64,000 bases of DNA. Source: Sphingomonas panni. Its GTDB lineage: Bacteria > Pseudomonadota > Alphaproteobacteria > Sphingomonadales > Sphingomonadaceae. The stretch is from contig NZ_JAKREU010000001.1 in NCBI RefSeq assembly GCF_022664435.1, forward strand, positions 1-64,000. The letters run 5' to 3'. Below are positions 35,457 to 43,483 of the stretch, piece after piece (position 1 is the first letter of the stretch; each line of letters opens with the position of its first letter). Both the position numbers and the translations under genes were made by a program. The notes below the pieces were generated by a model. That model did no database searches. It was not told the DNA's origin and saw only the letters and a program-made list of their open reading frames with translations.

Positions 35457-36158
35457 ATGGCGACGGGCCACGAACACACGGTCAAGGCGTTCGATCGCGA
35501 CATCGGCCATTTGCGCGCACTGATTTCGCAGATGGGCGGCCTTGCCGAACAGGCGATCAGCGACGCGATGCTGGCGCTGACCCGCAACGATCCGGCGCTG
35601 GCCAAGGAAGTCCGCGCCAAGGACAAGGCGATCGACGCGATCGAGGCGGAGGTCGAGAAGCTGACCGTGCGCGTTATCGCCCTGCGCGCGCCGATGGCCG
35701 ACGACCTGCGCGAGGTGGTCGCGGCGCTGAAGATCGCCGCCGTGATCGAACGCATCGGCGACTATGCGAAGAACATTGCCAAGCGGGTCGCATCGATCCA
35801 TGGCGAGACCCACGACCCGCGCATCGAACCGCTGAGCATCCTGCCCGCCATGGCGCAGCTGGCGTCGGACATGGTGCATGACGTGCTCAACGCCTTTTCG
35901 GCGCGCGACGCGCAGGCGGCGGTCGAAATCTGCAAGCGCGACAGTGCGCTGGACGATTATTACAACAGCATCTTCCGCGTGCTGGTGACGTACATGGTCG
36001 AGAACCCAAAGACGATCAGCCAGGTCGCGCACCTACTGTTCGTCGCCAAGAATCTCGAACGCATCGGCGACCATGCGACCAATGTCGCCGAAATGGTCTA
36101 TTTCGCCGCCACCGGCCAGACGATGGCGGAGCGTGAAACCCCCGATTTCGCAGGATAA
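35457..36158 (+). CDS. phoU: Phosphate signalling complex protein
   Basis: Negative regulator linking the Pst transporter to PhoR. A 233-residue all-helical protein with two three-helix PhoU repeats: HTVKAFDRDIGHLRALISQMGG, RVIALRAPMADDLREVVAALKIAAVIERIGDYAKNIAKR, and the second NLERIGDHATNVAEMVYFAATG; the E/D-x3-D-x2-D clusters bind metals. The ATG at 35457 has the strong GAGGGGAAAG site; an ATG at 35439 that overlaps pstB is an alternative adding six residues. Two bases separate its stop from phoB. Confidence 0.95.
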   Translation: MATGHEHTVKAFDRDIGHLRALISQMGGLAEQAISDAMLALTRNDPALAKEVRAKDKAIDAIEAEVEKLTVRVIALRAPMADDLREVVAALKIAAVIERIGDYAKNIAKRVASIHGETHDPRIEPLSILPAMAQLASDMVHDVLNAFSARDAQAAVEICKRDSALDDYYNSIFRVLVTYMVENPKTISQVAHLLFVAKNLERIGDHATNVAEMVYFAATGQTMAERETPDFAG

Positions 36159-36160
36159 TC

Positions 36161-36853
36161 ATGAGCAAGGCACGCATGTTGCTGCTGGAAGACGATGCGG
36201 CGCTCGCCGAACTGATCGCCTTCCATTTCCAGCGCGAGGATTTCGAGGTCGTCCGCACCCATGAGGGTGAAGAGGCGCTGTTGCTGGCGCGGGAGGCGAC
36301 GCCCGATATCGTCCTGCTCGACTGGATGGTCGAAGGGCTGTCGGGGATCGAGGTCTGCCGCCAGCTCCGCCGTCAGGCCGCGACGCAGAACGTCCCGATC
36401 ATCATGCTGACCGCGCGCGGCGAGGAAGAGGATCGCGTGCGCGGCCTGGAAACCGGGGCCGACGATTACGTTACCAAGCCCTTCTCCCCCCGCGAACTGG
36501 TTGCGCGCGTCAACGCCGTGCTGCGCCGCGTGCGCCCGGCACTGGCGGGCGAATCGCTCAGCTATGCCGATATCGAGATGGACACGGTCGGCCACCGCGT
36601 ACGGCGCGGCGGCGAGGTCGTGCCGCTGGGGCCGACCGAATTCCGCCTCCTGAAGCATTTACTCGAACATCCCGGCTGGGTGTTTTCCCGCGAACGGTTG
36701 CTCGATGCGGTGTGGGGCCATGATTCGGACATCGAATCTCGGACCGTGGACGTACATATCCGGCGGCTGCGCAAGGCGATCAATGTCGGCGACCGGCCCG
36801 ATATTATCCGTACGGTCCGCTCGGCAGGCTATGCTCTGGACGCGACGGGCTGA
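36161..36853 (+). CDS. phoB: Phosphate regulon response regulator
   Basis: Transcription factor of the Pho regulon. The 230-residue protein has an N-terminal receiver domain (acidic pair ED at 11-12, phospho-acceptor D in IVLLDWMV at about 53, conserved Lys in YVTKPFSPREL) and a C-terminal winged helix (about 130-228) with EFRLLKHLLEHPGWVFSRERLLDAVWG and RTVDVHIRRLRKAI. It ends the operon. It is the expected binder of the sites at 30874-30901 and 16504-16521. Confidence 0.96.
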   Translation: MSKARMLLLEDDAALAELIAFHFQREDFEVVRTHEGEEALLLAREATPDIVLLDWMVEGLSGIEVCRQLRRQAATQNVPIIMLTARGEEEDRVRGLETGADDYVTKPFSPRELVARVNAVLRRVRPALAGESLSYADIEMDTVGHRVRRGGEVVPLGPTEFRLLKHLLEHPGWVFSRERLLDAVWGHDSDIESRTVDVHIRRLRKAINVGDRPDIIRTVRSAGYALDATG

Positions 36854-36863
36854 AAACTTGCGC

Positions 36864-36890
36864 GGAAACCTTTTCGTACTTGCTCGTTTG
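36864..36890 (+). promoter_or_regulatory. EcfG-like promoter candidate
   Basis: GGAAA (36864-36868), a 16-base spacer and CGTTTG (36885-36890) resemble the GGAAC-N16/17-CGTT promoter of the alphaproteobacterial general stress sigma factor EcfG, with one mismatch in the -35. It precedes the small secreted protein at 36932. Confidence 0.35.
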
Positions 36891-36931
36891 GTTCGCAGCC
36901 TAAACGAAACAAGTCGAAAAGGAGTTTTCCG

Positions 36932-37333
36932 ATGAAGACTGTCGCTTTCATGGCCGCCCTGCTGATGGGTAGCGCCGCCGTCGCACAGACCACGCCGCCG
37001 ATGACGCCGGCCCCCGATGCGACGATGCAGCCGGGCACGACCACCGCGCCGACGCCGCCGGCCGACAACATGACGCCGCCGCCGGCCCCGGACGCACCGG
37101 CTGCGCCGGACGCCAATACCCCGCCGTCCGATCCGATGGCGACCACGGCAGCCCCGGCACCGATGGCACCGCCGGCCCCGATGGCAGGTGCGCCGATGGC
37201 CGGCGCTCCGATGGCCGGCCAGCAGGTGCAGTTCGCGCCGCCGCAGATGACCCCGCCGCCGCCGGCGAAGGACAGCTACCCGGTGTGCACCCGGACGCTG
37301 AAGGACGGCTGCCGCAATCCGGGCGGTCGTTGA
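36932..37333 (+). CDS. Small secreted Pro/Ala/Met-rich protein
   Basis: A 133-residue exported protein with a clean signal peptide (MKTVAFMAALLMGSAAVA, cleavage before QTTPP). The mature region is about 80 residues of low-complexity Pro/Ala/Thr/Met sequence with a tandem GAPMA repeat, then a conserved-looking C-terminus SYPVCTRTLKDGCRNPGGR holding two cysteines that could pair. Similar C-termini occur in short secreted sphingomonad proteins, from memory. Function unknown. RBS AAAAGGAG precedes the ATG and an EcfG-like promoter lies 40 bases upstream. A terminator follows. Confidence 0.78.
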   Translation: MKTVAFMAALLMGSAAVAQTTPPMTPAPDATMQPGTTTAPTPPADNMTPPPAPDAPAAPDANTPPSDPMATTAAPAPMAPPAPMAGAPMAGAPMAGQQVQFAPPQMTPPPPAKDSYPVCTRTLKDGCRNPGGR

Positions 37334-37359
37334 GACCTACCGGCCTGATGGCTGACGAT

Positions 37360-37392
37360 GGCGCCTCGCTAGATCAGCGGGGCGCCTTTTTT
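37360..37392 (+). terminator. Rho-independent terminator
   Basis: GGCGCCTCGCT and AGCGGGGCGCC form an 11-bp stem (one G-T pair) with a five-base loop, followed by six T. It ends the transcript of the small secreted protein and probably read-through from the Pho operon. Confidence 0.85.
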
Positions 37393-37521
37393 CCGGGTCC
37401 AGCACTCTCCGGGCGATATGGTGCGGGTATCCAGCAGGAGACCTGCCTTGCCACCTTCTTTCATTCGCTCCTTTCCCGCAGTGACCGCCGCCTCACCCCG
37501 CCGATGACGCGGCGCTGACCG

Positions 37522-37947
37522 ATGTCGACCACTGCCCCTCCGATCGACGGCGTGCTGGAAACGGCGCTGTACGTCACCGATCTCGACCGGTCGGTCGCGT
37601 TTTTTGCCGGCGACCTCGGCCGGCCGATCCTGTTGCGGAACGAACGAATGGCGGCGCTGGATGCCGGTCGGCGCAGCGTGCTGCTGCTGTTCCGTCGCGG
37701 CGGATCATCCGAAACCATGGCGACGCCGGGCGGTGCGATTCCCGGCCATGATGGCGCCGGCCGGCTGCACATGGCCTTCGCCATCGCCGATGCGGATCAT
37801 GCCATGTGGCGGGATCACCTCGAGCAGCGCGGCATCGCGATTACCGGCGAGGTCCGCTGGCCCGGTGGCGGTCGCAGCCTGTACTTCGATGATCCCGATG
37901 GCCATGTCGTCGAACTCGCCACGCCCGGCCTCTGGCCGAACTACTGA
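37522..37947 (+). CDS. VOC-family (glyoxalase/bleomycin resistance fold) protein
   Basis: A 141-residue metalloenzyme-fold protein with two beta-alpha-beta-beta-beta modules: ETALYVTDLDRSVAFFAGDLG at the start, GRLHMAFAIADADHAMWRDHLEQRGI in the middle and SLYFDDPDGHVVELATPGLW at the end. The metal-ligand His and Glu of the last motif are present. Substrate unknown; relatives include glyoxalase I, fosfomycin-resistance enzymes and dioxygenases. The ATG at 37522 matches the expected N-terminus. The 130 bases between the terminator and this gene contain no recognisable gene. Confidence 0.85.
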   Translation: MSTTAPPIDGVLETALYVTDLDRSVAFFAGDLGRPILLRNERMAALDAGRRSVLLLFRRGGSSETMATPGGAIPGHDGAGRLHMAFAIADADHAMWRDHLEQRGIAITGEVRWPGGGRSLYFDDPDGHVVELATPGLWPNY

Positions 37948-37956
37948 CCGTTCACC

Positions 37957-38000
37957 TGTATTGCACCAGCAATACACATGTGTCATAGTCCACCAATACA
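37957..38000. promoter_or_regulatory. CAATACA inverted and direct repeats, candidate operator
   Basis: TGTATTG (37957-37963) and CAATACA (37970-37976) are perfect inverted arms with a six-base gap, and CAATACA recurs at 37994-38000, 24 bases on. The cluster lies just upstream of the start at 38014. The TGTAT-N-ATACA style recalls YtrA-type GntR operators. No such regulator is adjacent. Confidence 0.5.
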
Positions 38001-38013
38001 GGGAGGCCATGAC

Positions 38014-39039
38014 ATGTATAGCGAGAGCGATCTGAACGGAGCGGTGGAGGCGGGCGTGCTGTCGCACGACGCCGCCGACGCGCTGCGTGCCCATATCGCG
38101 CGGCAACGCGCGACTCCGGTGGTGGATGAGGAGCATTTCCGCCTGCTGACCGGCTTCAACGACATTTTCGTATCGGTCGCGCTCGCGTTGCTGCTGGTGT
38201 CGCTCGCATGGATCGGCGGCACGATCCTGACGCCACTCGGCGGTCTGGGTGTCGCCGGCGCTTCCTGGTTCCTCGCGGAATATTTCACCGCGCGTCGCCG
38301 CATGGCGCTGCCCAGCATCCTGTTGCTGCTCGCCTTTGTCGGCGGGGTCGCTGCGACACTGTTCGGGATCGTGGTCGAGATCGATCCGCAGAACGTGCCC
38401 GACCGCACGACCGCGATGATCTTTGCCGGCATCGGCATCGTCGCGGCGGGATCGGCCTGGGCGCATTGGCGGCGGTTCATGGTGCCGATCACGGTCGCGG
38501 CGGGGGCAGCGGCCCTGGTCGTGACGGTCGCGGCGCTGCTGGTCGCCGCCTTTCCGGCGCTCAAGGACAATTTCTATCCGGTCACGCTGCTCGGCGGGGT
38601 CGGCGTGTTCGCCGCCGCGATGCGCTGGGACCTGTCCGATCGGGATCGCCGCACGCGCCGCAGCGACGTCGCCTTCTGGCTTCACCTCGTCGCCGCGCCA
38701 TTGGTCGCCCATTCGCTGTTCCAGCTGCTGGGCGTATTCGGCCCGACGGTCACGGCACCGATGGCGGCGGTGGTGATCGCGCTCTATGTCGCCTTCGGCG
38801 TGGTGGCGCTCGCAGTGGACCGCCGTGCGCTCCTCGTCTCCAGCCTCGCCTATGTCCTCTATGCGCTCTACGCCCTGTTCCAACAGGCCGGCGCGGTCGA
38901 GCTGTCGGCGGCGTTCACCGCCTTCGTCATCGGCTCGGCGCTGCTCACTTTGTCGGTTTTCTGGCAACCGATGCGGCGTCAGGTGGTTGGGCTGCTGGGC
39001 GGCATGGGTGAACGCCTGCCGCCGGTGGCGATGGCCTGA
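38014..39039 (+). CDS. Polytopic inner-membrane protein of unknown function
   Basis: A 341-residue protein with a soluble N-terminus of about 45 residues (GAVEAGVLSHDAADALRAHI, DUF2157-like) followed by about nine or ten hydrophobic helices, for example DIFVSVALALLLVSLAWIGG and ILLLLAFVGGVAATLFGIVV. No catalytic motif is seen. The ATG at 38014 follows GGGAGG; the in-frame ATG at 37978 lies inside the repeat cluster. The candidate operator upstream suggests specific regulation. A strong terminator follows. Confidence 0.75.
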   Translation: MYSESDLNGAVEAGVLSHDAADALRAHIARQRATPVVDEEHFRLLTGFNDIFVSVALALLLVSLAWIGGTILTPLGGLGVAGASWFLAEYFTARRRMALPSILLLLAFVGGVAATLFGIVVEIDPQNVPDRTTAMIFAGIGIVAAGSAWAHWRRFMVPITVAAGAAALVVTVAALLVAAFPALKDNFYPVTLLGGVGVFAAAMRWDLSDRDRRTRRSDVAFWLHLVAAPLVAHSLFQLLGVFGPTVTAPMAAVVIALYVAFGVVALAVDRRALLVSSLAYVLYALYALFQQAGAVELSAAFTAFVIGSALLTLSVFWQPMRRQVVGLLGGMGERLPPVAMA

Positions 39040-39065
39040 ACCATTTCCTTACGAAGCGTACCTCA

Positions 39066-39093
39066 CGGCTCCGGGCAACCGGAGCCGCTTTTT
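39066..39093 (+). terminator. Rho-independent terminator
   Basis: CGGCTCCGG and CCGGAGCCG form a nine-bp stem with a GCAA tetraloop, followed by C and five T. It ends the membrane-protein transcript and abuts the 3' end of the convergent DUF2794 gene. Confidence 0.85.
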
Positions 39094-39434
39094 CATTCCT
39101 CAACCAGCTTCATCAGCCGGCGTTCGACCGGGGCCAGCACCGGACCCAGCTCATGCCCGCGCTTCACGATCGCGCCGGCTTCCCCCACCAGCGCCCACAT
39201 GCCCTGCTTGTTGCGCAGGGATGGCCGCTTCTCGATCCGAAATTCTGGTCGTTCGGTGGCGCGGCGGAAGGCGCTGAACACGGCGGCGTCGCGGCCCAGG
39301 TCGATCGCATAGTCGCGCCAGTGCCCCGCCGCGACCATCCGGCCGTACAGGTCCAGGATGCGGGTCAGTTCGGCGCGTTCGAAGCCGATCTGCCCCGGCT
39401 GACGCGACGTGGGAAAGGGTGTGACGATCCCCAT
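39093..39434 (-). CDS. DUF2794 domain protein
   Basis: A 113-residue protein conserved in alphaproteobacteria, function unknown. Recognisable segments are IGFERAELTRILDLYGRMVAAG, WRDYAIDLGRDAAVFSAFRR and KRGHELGPVLAPVERRLMKLV. No signal peptide or membrane segment. The ATG at 39434 overlaps the cysE stop as TGATG, so expression is coupled to serine acetyltransferase; this pairing is common in the group, from memory. Confidence 0.85.
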   Translation of the reverse strand: MGIVTPFPTSRQPGQIGFERAELTRILDLYGRMVAAGHWRDYAIDLGRDAAVFSAFRRATERPEFRIEKRPSLRNKQGMWALVGEAGAIVKRGHELGPVLAPVERRLMKLVEE

Positions 39435-40117
39435 CAGGCGCGGTCGCGATGGTCCTGCTGCTCGGCCAGCAGCGCGTCCAGCTGCCGCTTGAGCGTCTCC
39501 ACCTCGCAGCGGAGCAACTCGATCCGCTGGGTCTGCGGATCGAAATTGTCGCGGCAGGGCGTGCCATAGGGGACGAAGCGCGGATCGGCCGCCTGCCCGC
39601 CCTCCACCACGGTCGGACGCGCCGGGATGCCGACGACGGTCGTCCCTTCGGGTACGTCCTTCGTCACCACCGCATTGGCACCGACGCGCGCGCGCATGCC
39701 GATGGTGATCGGCCCGAGCACCTGCGCACCCGACCCGATGATCGCTCCGTCGCTGATCGTCGGATGCCGCTTGCCCGCGATGCCGTTGTCGGGGCTGGTC
39801 CCGCCCAGCGTCACATTCTGGTAGATCGTCACGCCGTCGCCGATCTCCGCCGTCTCGCCGATCACGACGAAGCCGTGGTCGATGAAGAAATGCCGGCCGA
39901 TCGTCGCGCCCGGATGGATGTCGATCGCGGTCAGGAAGCGCGAGAAATGGTTGATCGAACGCGCCGCGAAATACCACCGCGCGCGGAACAGCCGGTGCGA
40001 CACTTTATGAAACGCGACCGCCCATACGCCGGGATAGGTCAGGATTTCAGCGCGCGACCGCGGCGCGGGATCGCGCGCCTTGATCGAATCCAGATAGCGC
40101 AACAGCCGCGCAACCAT
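39434..40117 (-). CDS. cysE: Serine O-acetyltransferase, short EpsC-type
   Basis: Makes O-acetylserine, the precursor of cysteine. The 227-residue protein has a short helical N-terminus (LLRYLDSIKARDPA), the FHKVSHRLF segment, and a left-handed beta-helix with IHPGATIGRHFFIDHGFVVIGETAEIG, in which the catalytic Asp-His pair lies, then VTLGGTSPDNGIAGKRHPTI. A C-terminal coiled helix (RIELLRCEVETLKRQLDALLAEQQ) follows. The ATG at 40117 is the first that fits the family; the longer frame enters repeat E. A sulfur-type exporter (TSUP) is divergent upstream. Confidence 0.93.
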   Translation of the reverse strand: MVARLLRYLDSIKARDPAPRSRAEILTYPGVWAVAFHKVSHRLFRARWYFAARSINHFSRFLTAIDIHPGATIGRHFFIDHGFVVIGETAEIGDGVTIYQNVTLGGTSPDNGIAGKRHPTISDGAIIGSGAQVLGPITIGMRARVGANAVVTKDVPEGTTVVGIPARPTVVEGGQAADPRFVPYGTPCRDNFDPQTQRIELLRCEVETLKRQLDALLAEQQDHRDRA

Positions 40118-40144
40118 GTGCAGTCCCCTTGGTCGTCGGAGTCT

Positions 40145-40240
40145 GGCGGTGCCGGCCCACTCCCTCACCCGGTATCCTCGATGGGTGGCCGGGTGAGGGA
40201 GCGGGCCGGCACCGCCACGAAACGCGCGCTCGCGCGTTTC
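40145..40240. repeat. Palindromic intergenic repeat, family E, plus short hairpin
   Basis: GGCGGTGCCGGCCCACTCCC (40145 onward) and its inverted arm ending GGGCCGGCACCGCC at 40216 form a 28-bp stem with two mismatches and a 16-base loop. A second perfect hairpin, GAAACGCGCG-CT-CGCGCGTTTC, is at 40219-40240. Both lie in the divergent cysE/TSUP gap; the remaining 145 bases toward the TSUP start are A/T-richer and probably hold its promoter. Confidence 0.8.
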
Positions 40241-40384
40241 GCAGCAGACTCTTATCCCTTGATGTAGGCGGCCCGCCCCCGGTCGCCAAGTCGTACTGTA
40301 GGCGCAACAAACCCTATGTATCTTGTAGGTATTGTCGTTTGCCGTCATCACTGACCGCCGCTGCGCCACATCGAAGGGAATGGG

Positions 40385-41146
40385 ATGTTCGAGAATATCG
40401 ACTGGGTGCGTCTGGCCGAATTCATTGCCGCCGGATTTGCCGCCCAGATCGTCGATGGTGCGCTGGGCATGGCATTCGGGGTGATTTCATCGACGCTGCT
40501 GGTGAGCGTGCTGGGCGTGCCGCCCGCGACCGCGTCGGCCAGCGTGCATGTCGTCGAATGCTTCACGACCGGCGTGTCGGGGATCAGCCACGCGCTGCAC
40601 AAGAATGTGAACTGGAAACTGTTCTGGCGGCTGGTGCTGCCGGGAATCGTCGGCGGCGTGACGGGGGCCTATCTGCTGTCGTCGCTCGACGCGTCGGTCA
40701 CGCGGCCGTTCGTGATGACCTATCTGGCGGGGATCGGGCTGTACCTGTTGTGGCGGGGCCTGCGCAAACCGCCCGAGCCGAAGGAACCGAAGGTCATCGC
40801 CCCGCTGGGGCTGGTCGGCGGCTTCCTCGATGCGGCCGGTGGCGGTGGCTGGGGACCGGTCGTCACGTCCAACCTGCTGGTACAGGGTGCCACGCCGCGC
40901 ACGACGATCGGCACGGTCAACACGGTCGAGTTCTTCCTGACGGTCAGCATCTCGCTGACCTTCCTGTTCAACCTCGGGCTGGAGGCGTTCACGACCGCCG
41001 TGGTCGGGCTGCTGATCGGCGGGATCGTCGCCGCGCCGTTCGGGGCGATGTTCGCCAAGCGTATCCCGGCGCGCACGCTGCTGATCCTGGTCGGCATCGT
41101 GCTGACGATCACCAGCCTGTACAGCGTGTATCGGGCGCTAGCGTAG
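40385..41146 (+). CDS. TauE/SafE-family (TSUP) membrane transporter
   Basis: A 253-residue anion transporter with about eight membrane helices in two repeats. GFAAQIVDGALGMAFGVISS is the first-repeat signature and GGFLDAAGGGGWGPVVTSNLL the second. Family members export sulfite, sulfoacetate or related sulfur compounds. Divergent position next to cysE fits a link to sulfur metabolism but the substrate is not shown. RBS AAGGGAATGGG precedes the ATG. Confidence 0.88.
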   Translation: MFENIDWVRLAEFIAAGFAAQIVDGALGMAFGVISSTLLVSVLGVPPATASASVHVVECFTTGVSGISHALHKNVNWKLFWRLVLPGIVGGVTGAYLLSSLDASVTRPFVMTYLAGIGLYLLWRGLRKPPEPKEPKVIAPLGLVGGFLDAAGGGGWGPVVTSNLLVQGATPRTTIGTVNTVEFFLTVSISLTFLFNLGLEAFTTAVVGLLIGGIVAAPFGAMFAKRIPARTLLILVGIVLTITSLYSVYRALA

Positions 41147-41162
41147 GCGTCCCCCGCAACAC

Positions 41163-41250
41163 AACGTTACCCCAGCGCAGGCTGGGGTCTCTCGCGGCTC
41201 CTGCATCGCACGTGCCCGGGGAGACCCCAGCCTTCGCTGGGGTAACGCTT
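41163..41250. repeat. Palindromic intergenic repeat, family F
   Basis: AACGTTACCCCAGCGCAGGC at 41163 is mirrored by GCCTTCGCTGGGGTAACGCT near 41250; GGGGTCTC / GAGACCCC extends the stem inward. It lies between the convergent TSUP and ahpD genes. Confidence 0.75.
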
Positions 41251-41263
41251 ATTTGAAGTCCGC

Positions 41264-41785
41264 TTACGCCACCGCCGCGTGCACGGTCGCAACAGCGGCC
41301 AGCACCGCGCCGATGCGCACCGCGCCCTGGATGACCTCGGCCTTCACGCCGTGCTTCTTCAGCACGTCCTCATGCGCGTCGATGCACATGCCGCAGCCGT
41401 TCATCGCCGACACCGCCAGACTGAACAGTTCGAAATCGACCTTCTCGATCCCCGGCGCGGCGATGACGTTCATGCGCAGCTTGGCCGGCAGATTGCCATA
41501 TTCCTTGTTCTTGGCGAGGTGGACGAAGCGGTAATAGACGTTGTTCATCGCCATCACCGCCGCCGCCGCACGCGCCGCATTGGCTGCTTCAGGCGACAGC
41601 TTGTCGGCGACTTCGGCCTCGGCGGCGTCCACCAGCGGCTTGTGCCCGGTGGCGTGCGCGCAGGCGAGCATCGTCCCGAACTTCTTCTGCGGGTCCAGTA
41701 CCGTTTCGTTCAGCAGCGAACCGACGTTCAGGCGGATATCCTTGGCAAAATCGGGCAGCTGGCCCGCAAATTCCTTGAGCGACAT
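41264..41785 (-). CDS. ahpD: Alkylhydroperoxidase AhpD family protein
   Basis: A 173-residue carboxymuconolactone decarboxylase-fold protein. The redox motif is CGMC in SAMNGCGMCIDAHEDVLKKHGV, with the Glu and His of the AhpD proton relay. AhpD recycles AhpC in actinobacteria, and here it lies directly downstream of ahpC with no ahpF in view, so it is the probable reductant. GGAGTTTTCCC precedes the ATG. The 111-base gap to ahpC contains a T/C-rich stretch but no clear terminator. Confidence 0.92.
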   Translation of the reverse strand: MSLKEFAGQLPDFAKDIRLNVGSLLNETVLDPQKKFGTMLACAHATGHKPLVDAAEAEVADKLSPEAANAARAAAAVMAMNNVYYRFVHLAKNKEYGNLPAKLRMNVIAAPGIEKVDFELFSLAVSAMNGCGMCIDAHEDVLKKHGVKAEVIQGAVRIGAVLAAVATVHAAVA

Positions 41786-41896
41786 GGGAAAACTCCGTCA
41801 GATACACGACACCCCAGCCGACCGGGCAACAGGCCCTGGTCCGCGCTGGGGTGTCGGAAAGTGGCGGGCGGGACGCGAAGCCCCGCCCGGATAAGA

Positions 41897-42439
41897 TTAC
41901 GCCGCGACCTGCAGGACGTCGTCGCCCTTGTTCCAGTTGCACGGGCACAGCTCGTCGGTCTGCAGCGCGTCGAGCACGCGCAGCGTTTCCGCCGGGTTGC
42001 GACCGACGTTCAGGCCATTGACCTGCACCGCCTGGATGACGTTGTCGGGATCGATGATGAAGGTCGCGCGGAAGGCGACATGCTCGTTCTTGTCGAGGAT
42101 GCCCAGCGCGTCCGCCAGCACCGCACCATTGTCGGCGATCCACGGGAAATCGGCAGCGGCCAAATCCGGGTCCGACTTGCGCCAGGCGAGGTGGACGTGG
42201 GCGGTGTCGGTCGACGCGCCGATCAGCACGGCGTCGCGATCGGCGAAATCGTCCTTCAGCTCGCTATAGCCGACGATCTCGGTCGGGCAGACGAAGGTGA
42301 AGTCCTTCGGCCAGTAGAACAGCACCTTCCACTTGCCCGGGAACGCGTCGTGGCTCAGCGTCTCGCCAGCCGGAAGCGCATTGGTGCCCTGCTGCACGGG
42401 AACGGTGAATTCGGGGAGCTTGTCGCCAACGGTCAGCAT
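41897..42439 (-). CDS. ahpC: Alkyl hydroperoxide reductase subunit C (peroxiredoxin)
   Basis: Thiol peroxidase that reduces H2O2 and organic peroxides. The 180-residue protein has the peroxidatic cysteine in DFTFVCPTEIVGYSELKDDF and a resolving-cysteine region near the C-terminus (TDELCPCNWNKGDDVL). The ATG at 42439 is preceded by GAAAGGGCATTCC. A promoter with an inverted repeat lies between it and divergent oxyR. Confidence 0.95.
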   Translation of the reverse strand: MLTVGDKLPEFTVPVQQGTNALPAGETLSHDAFPGKWKVLFYWPKDFTFVCPTEIVGYSELKDDFADRDAVLIGASTDTAHVHLAWRKSDPDLAAADFPWIADNGAVLADALGILDKNEHVAFRATFIIDPDNVIQAVQVNGLNVGRNPAETLRVLDALQTDELCPCNWNKGDDVLQVAA

Positions 42440-42488
42440 GGAATGCCCTTTCTTATGGTGCGGTGCGCACCGTGAATTGCTGCACCGC

Positions 42489-42542
42489 GATATAGGGTAC
42501 GGTCCGCACCGATCCAATCGAAATTGCCCTTGGGATTGATCG
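42489..42542 (-). promoter_or_regulatory. ahpC promoter overlapped by candidate OxyR operator
   Basis: On the minus strand -35 TTGGAT (42512-42517) and -10 TATATC (42489-42494) are separated by 17 bases, upstream of ahpC. The -35 is overlapped by the inverted pair GATCCAATC (42511-42519) and GATTGATC (42534-42541), which would suit a LysR-type dimer such as OxyR. The site lies 24-54 bases before the oxyR start, allowing autoregulation. Confidence 0.55.
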
Positions 42543-42564
42543 ACCGAGTGAATAAGTATCCGCC

Positions 42565-43467
42565 ATGTCGGTCTATCTGCCCACACTGAAGCAACTCCAA
42601 TATCTCGTGGCGCTGCGCGATGCCGGCCATTTCGGGCGCGCGGCGGAGGCATCGTTCGTCACCCAATCCACGCTGTCGGCGGGCATTCGCGAACTGGAGA
42701 CGCTGATCGGCGTGGTGCTGGTCGAACGCACCCGCCGCGTGGTGCGCTTCACGCCGCTGGGCGAGAGCATCGTCGCCAAGGCGCGGACCGTGCTGCGCGA
42801 GGCGGAGGAGCTGACCGACATGGCGCGCGCCGCCGGCAGGCCGCTGTCGGGCGAAATGCGGATGAGCGTCATCCCGACCATCGCCCCGTTCCTGTTGCCG
42901 CAGCTGCTGCCGCGCCTGCGCCGCGATTATCCCGAACTGAAGCTGTACCTGCGCGAGGAGCCGAGCGCGGCGGCGTGCGAGGGGCTGCACCATGGTCGCA
43001 CCGACTGCGTGCTGCTGGCGCTCCCCTATGCCTGTGGCGAGGTGGAGACCGCGCCGCTGTTCGACGACCGGCTGTTCCTCGCGGTGCCGGGTAACGATGC
43101 GGGCAGCGACACCACGCCGATGGTCGCCGACGATATCGATGCCGAACGCCTGCTCCTGCTGGAGGACGGGCACTGTTTGAAGGACCATGCGCTGCGCGCG
43201 TGCGAGCAGCCGGAGGCACGCGGGCAGGCGATGATGATGGGCACGTCGCTCCACACCATCGTCCAGATGGTCGACAATGGTCTGGGCACCACGATGCTGC
43301 CGCAGATGGCGATCGATGCCGGCATTCTCGACAATACCGCCGTCAGCGCGCGTCCGATCGAGGCGCAGAACGCGTCGCGCCGCATCGCATTGGTGTGGCG
43401 CCGCGCCTCTCCGCGCGAGCGGGATTTTCGCCTGCTGGCAGAGGTACTTGCCGCGCACCGGACCTGA
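42565..43467 (+). CDS. oxyR: Hydrogen peroxide-inducible LysR-type activator
   Basis: A 300-residue LysR regulator. The N-terminal helix-turn-helix has LVALRDAGHFGRAAEASFVTQ and STLSAGIRELE. In the sensor domain, the cysteine pair in LLEDGHCLKDHALRAC has the same nine-residue spacing as C199 and C208 of E. coli OxyR, and GTSLHTIVQMVDNGLG follows. This supports a true peroxide sensor and not a generic LysR. It is divergent from ahpC-ahpD. No terminator is visible after the stop. Confidence 0.94.
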   Translation: MSVYLPTLKQLQYLVALRDAGHFGRAAEASFVTQSTLSAGIRELETLIGVVLVERTRRVVRFTPLGESIVAKARTVLREAEELTDMARAAGRPLSGEMRMSVIPTIAPFLLPQLLPRLRRDYPELKLYLREEPSAAACEGLHHGRTDCVLLALPYACGEVETAPLFDDRLFLAVPGNDAGSDTTPMVADDIDAERLLLLEDGHCLKDHALRACEQPEARGQAMMMGTSLHTIVQMVDNGLGTTMLPQMAIDAGILDNTAVSARPIEAQNASRRIALVWRRASPRERDFRLLAEVLAAHRT

Positions 43468-43483
43468 TCGTTCGGGCAAATAG

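Noticed and set aside
37080..37230. Tandem GAPMA codons as a possible CRISPR-like or satellite repeat
   Set aside because: The repeat is part of a low-complexity coding segment of a secreted protein.
37444..37503. Short TTG-started frame after an AGGAG sequence, between the terminator and the VOC gene
   Set aside because: About 20 codons without a hydrophobic or conserved feature; too little to support.
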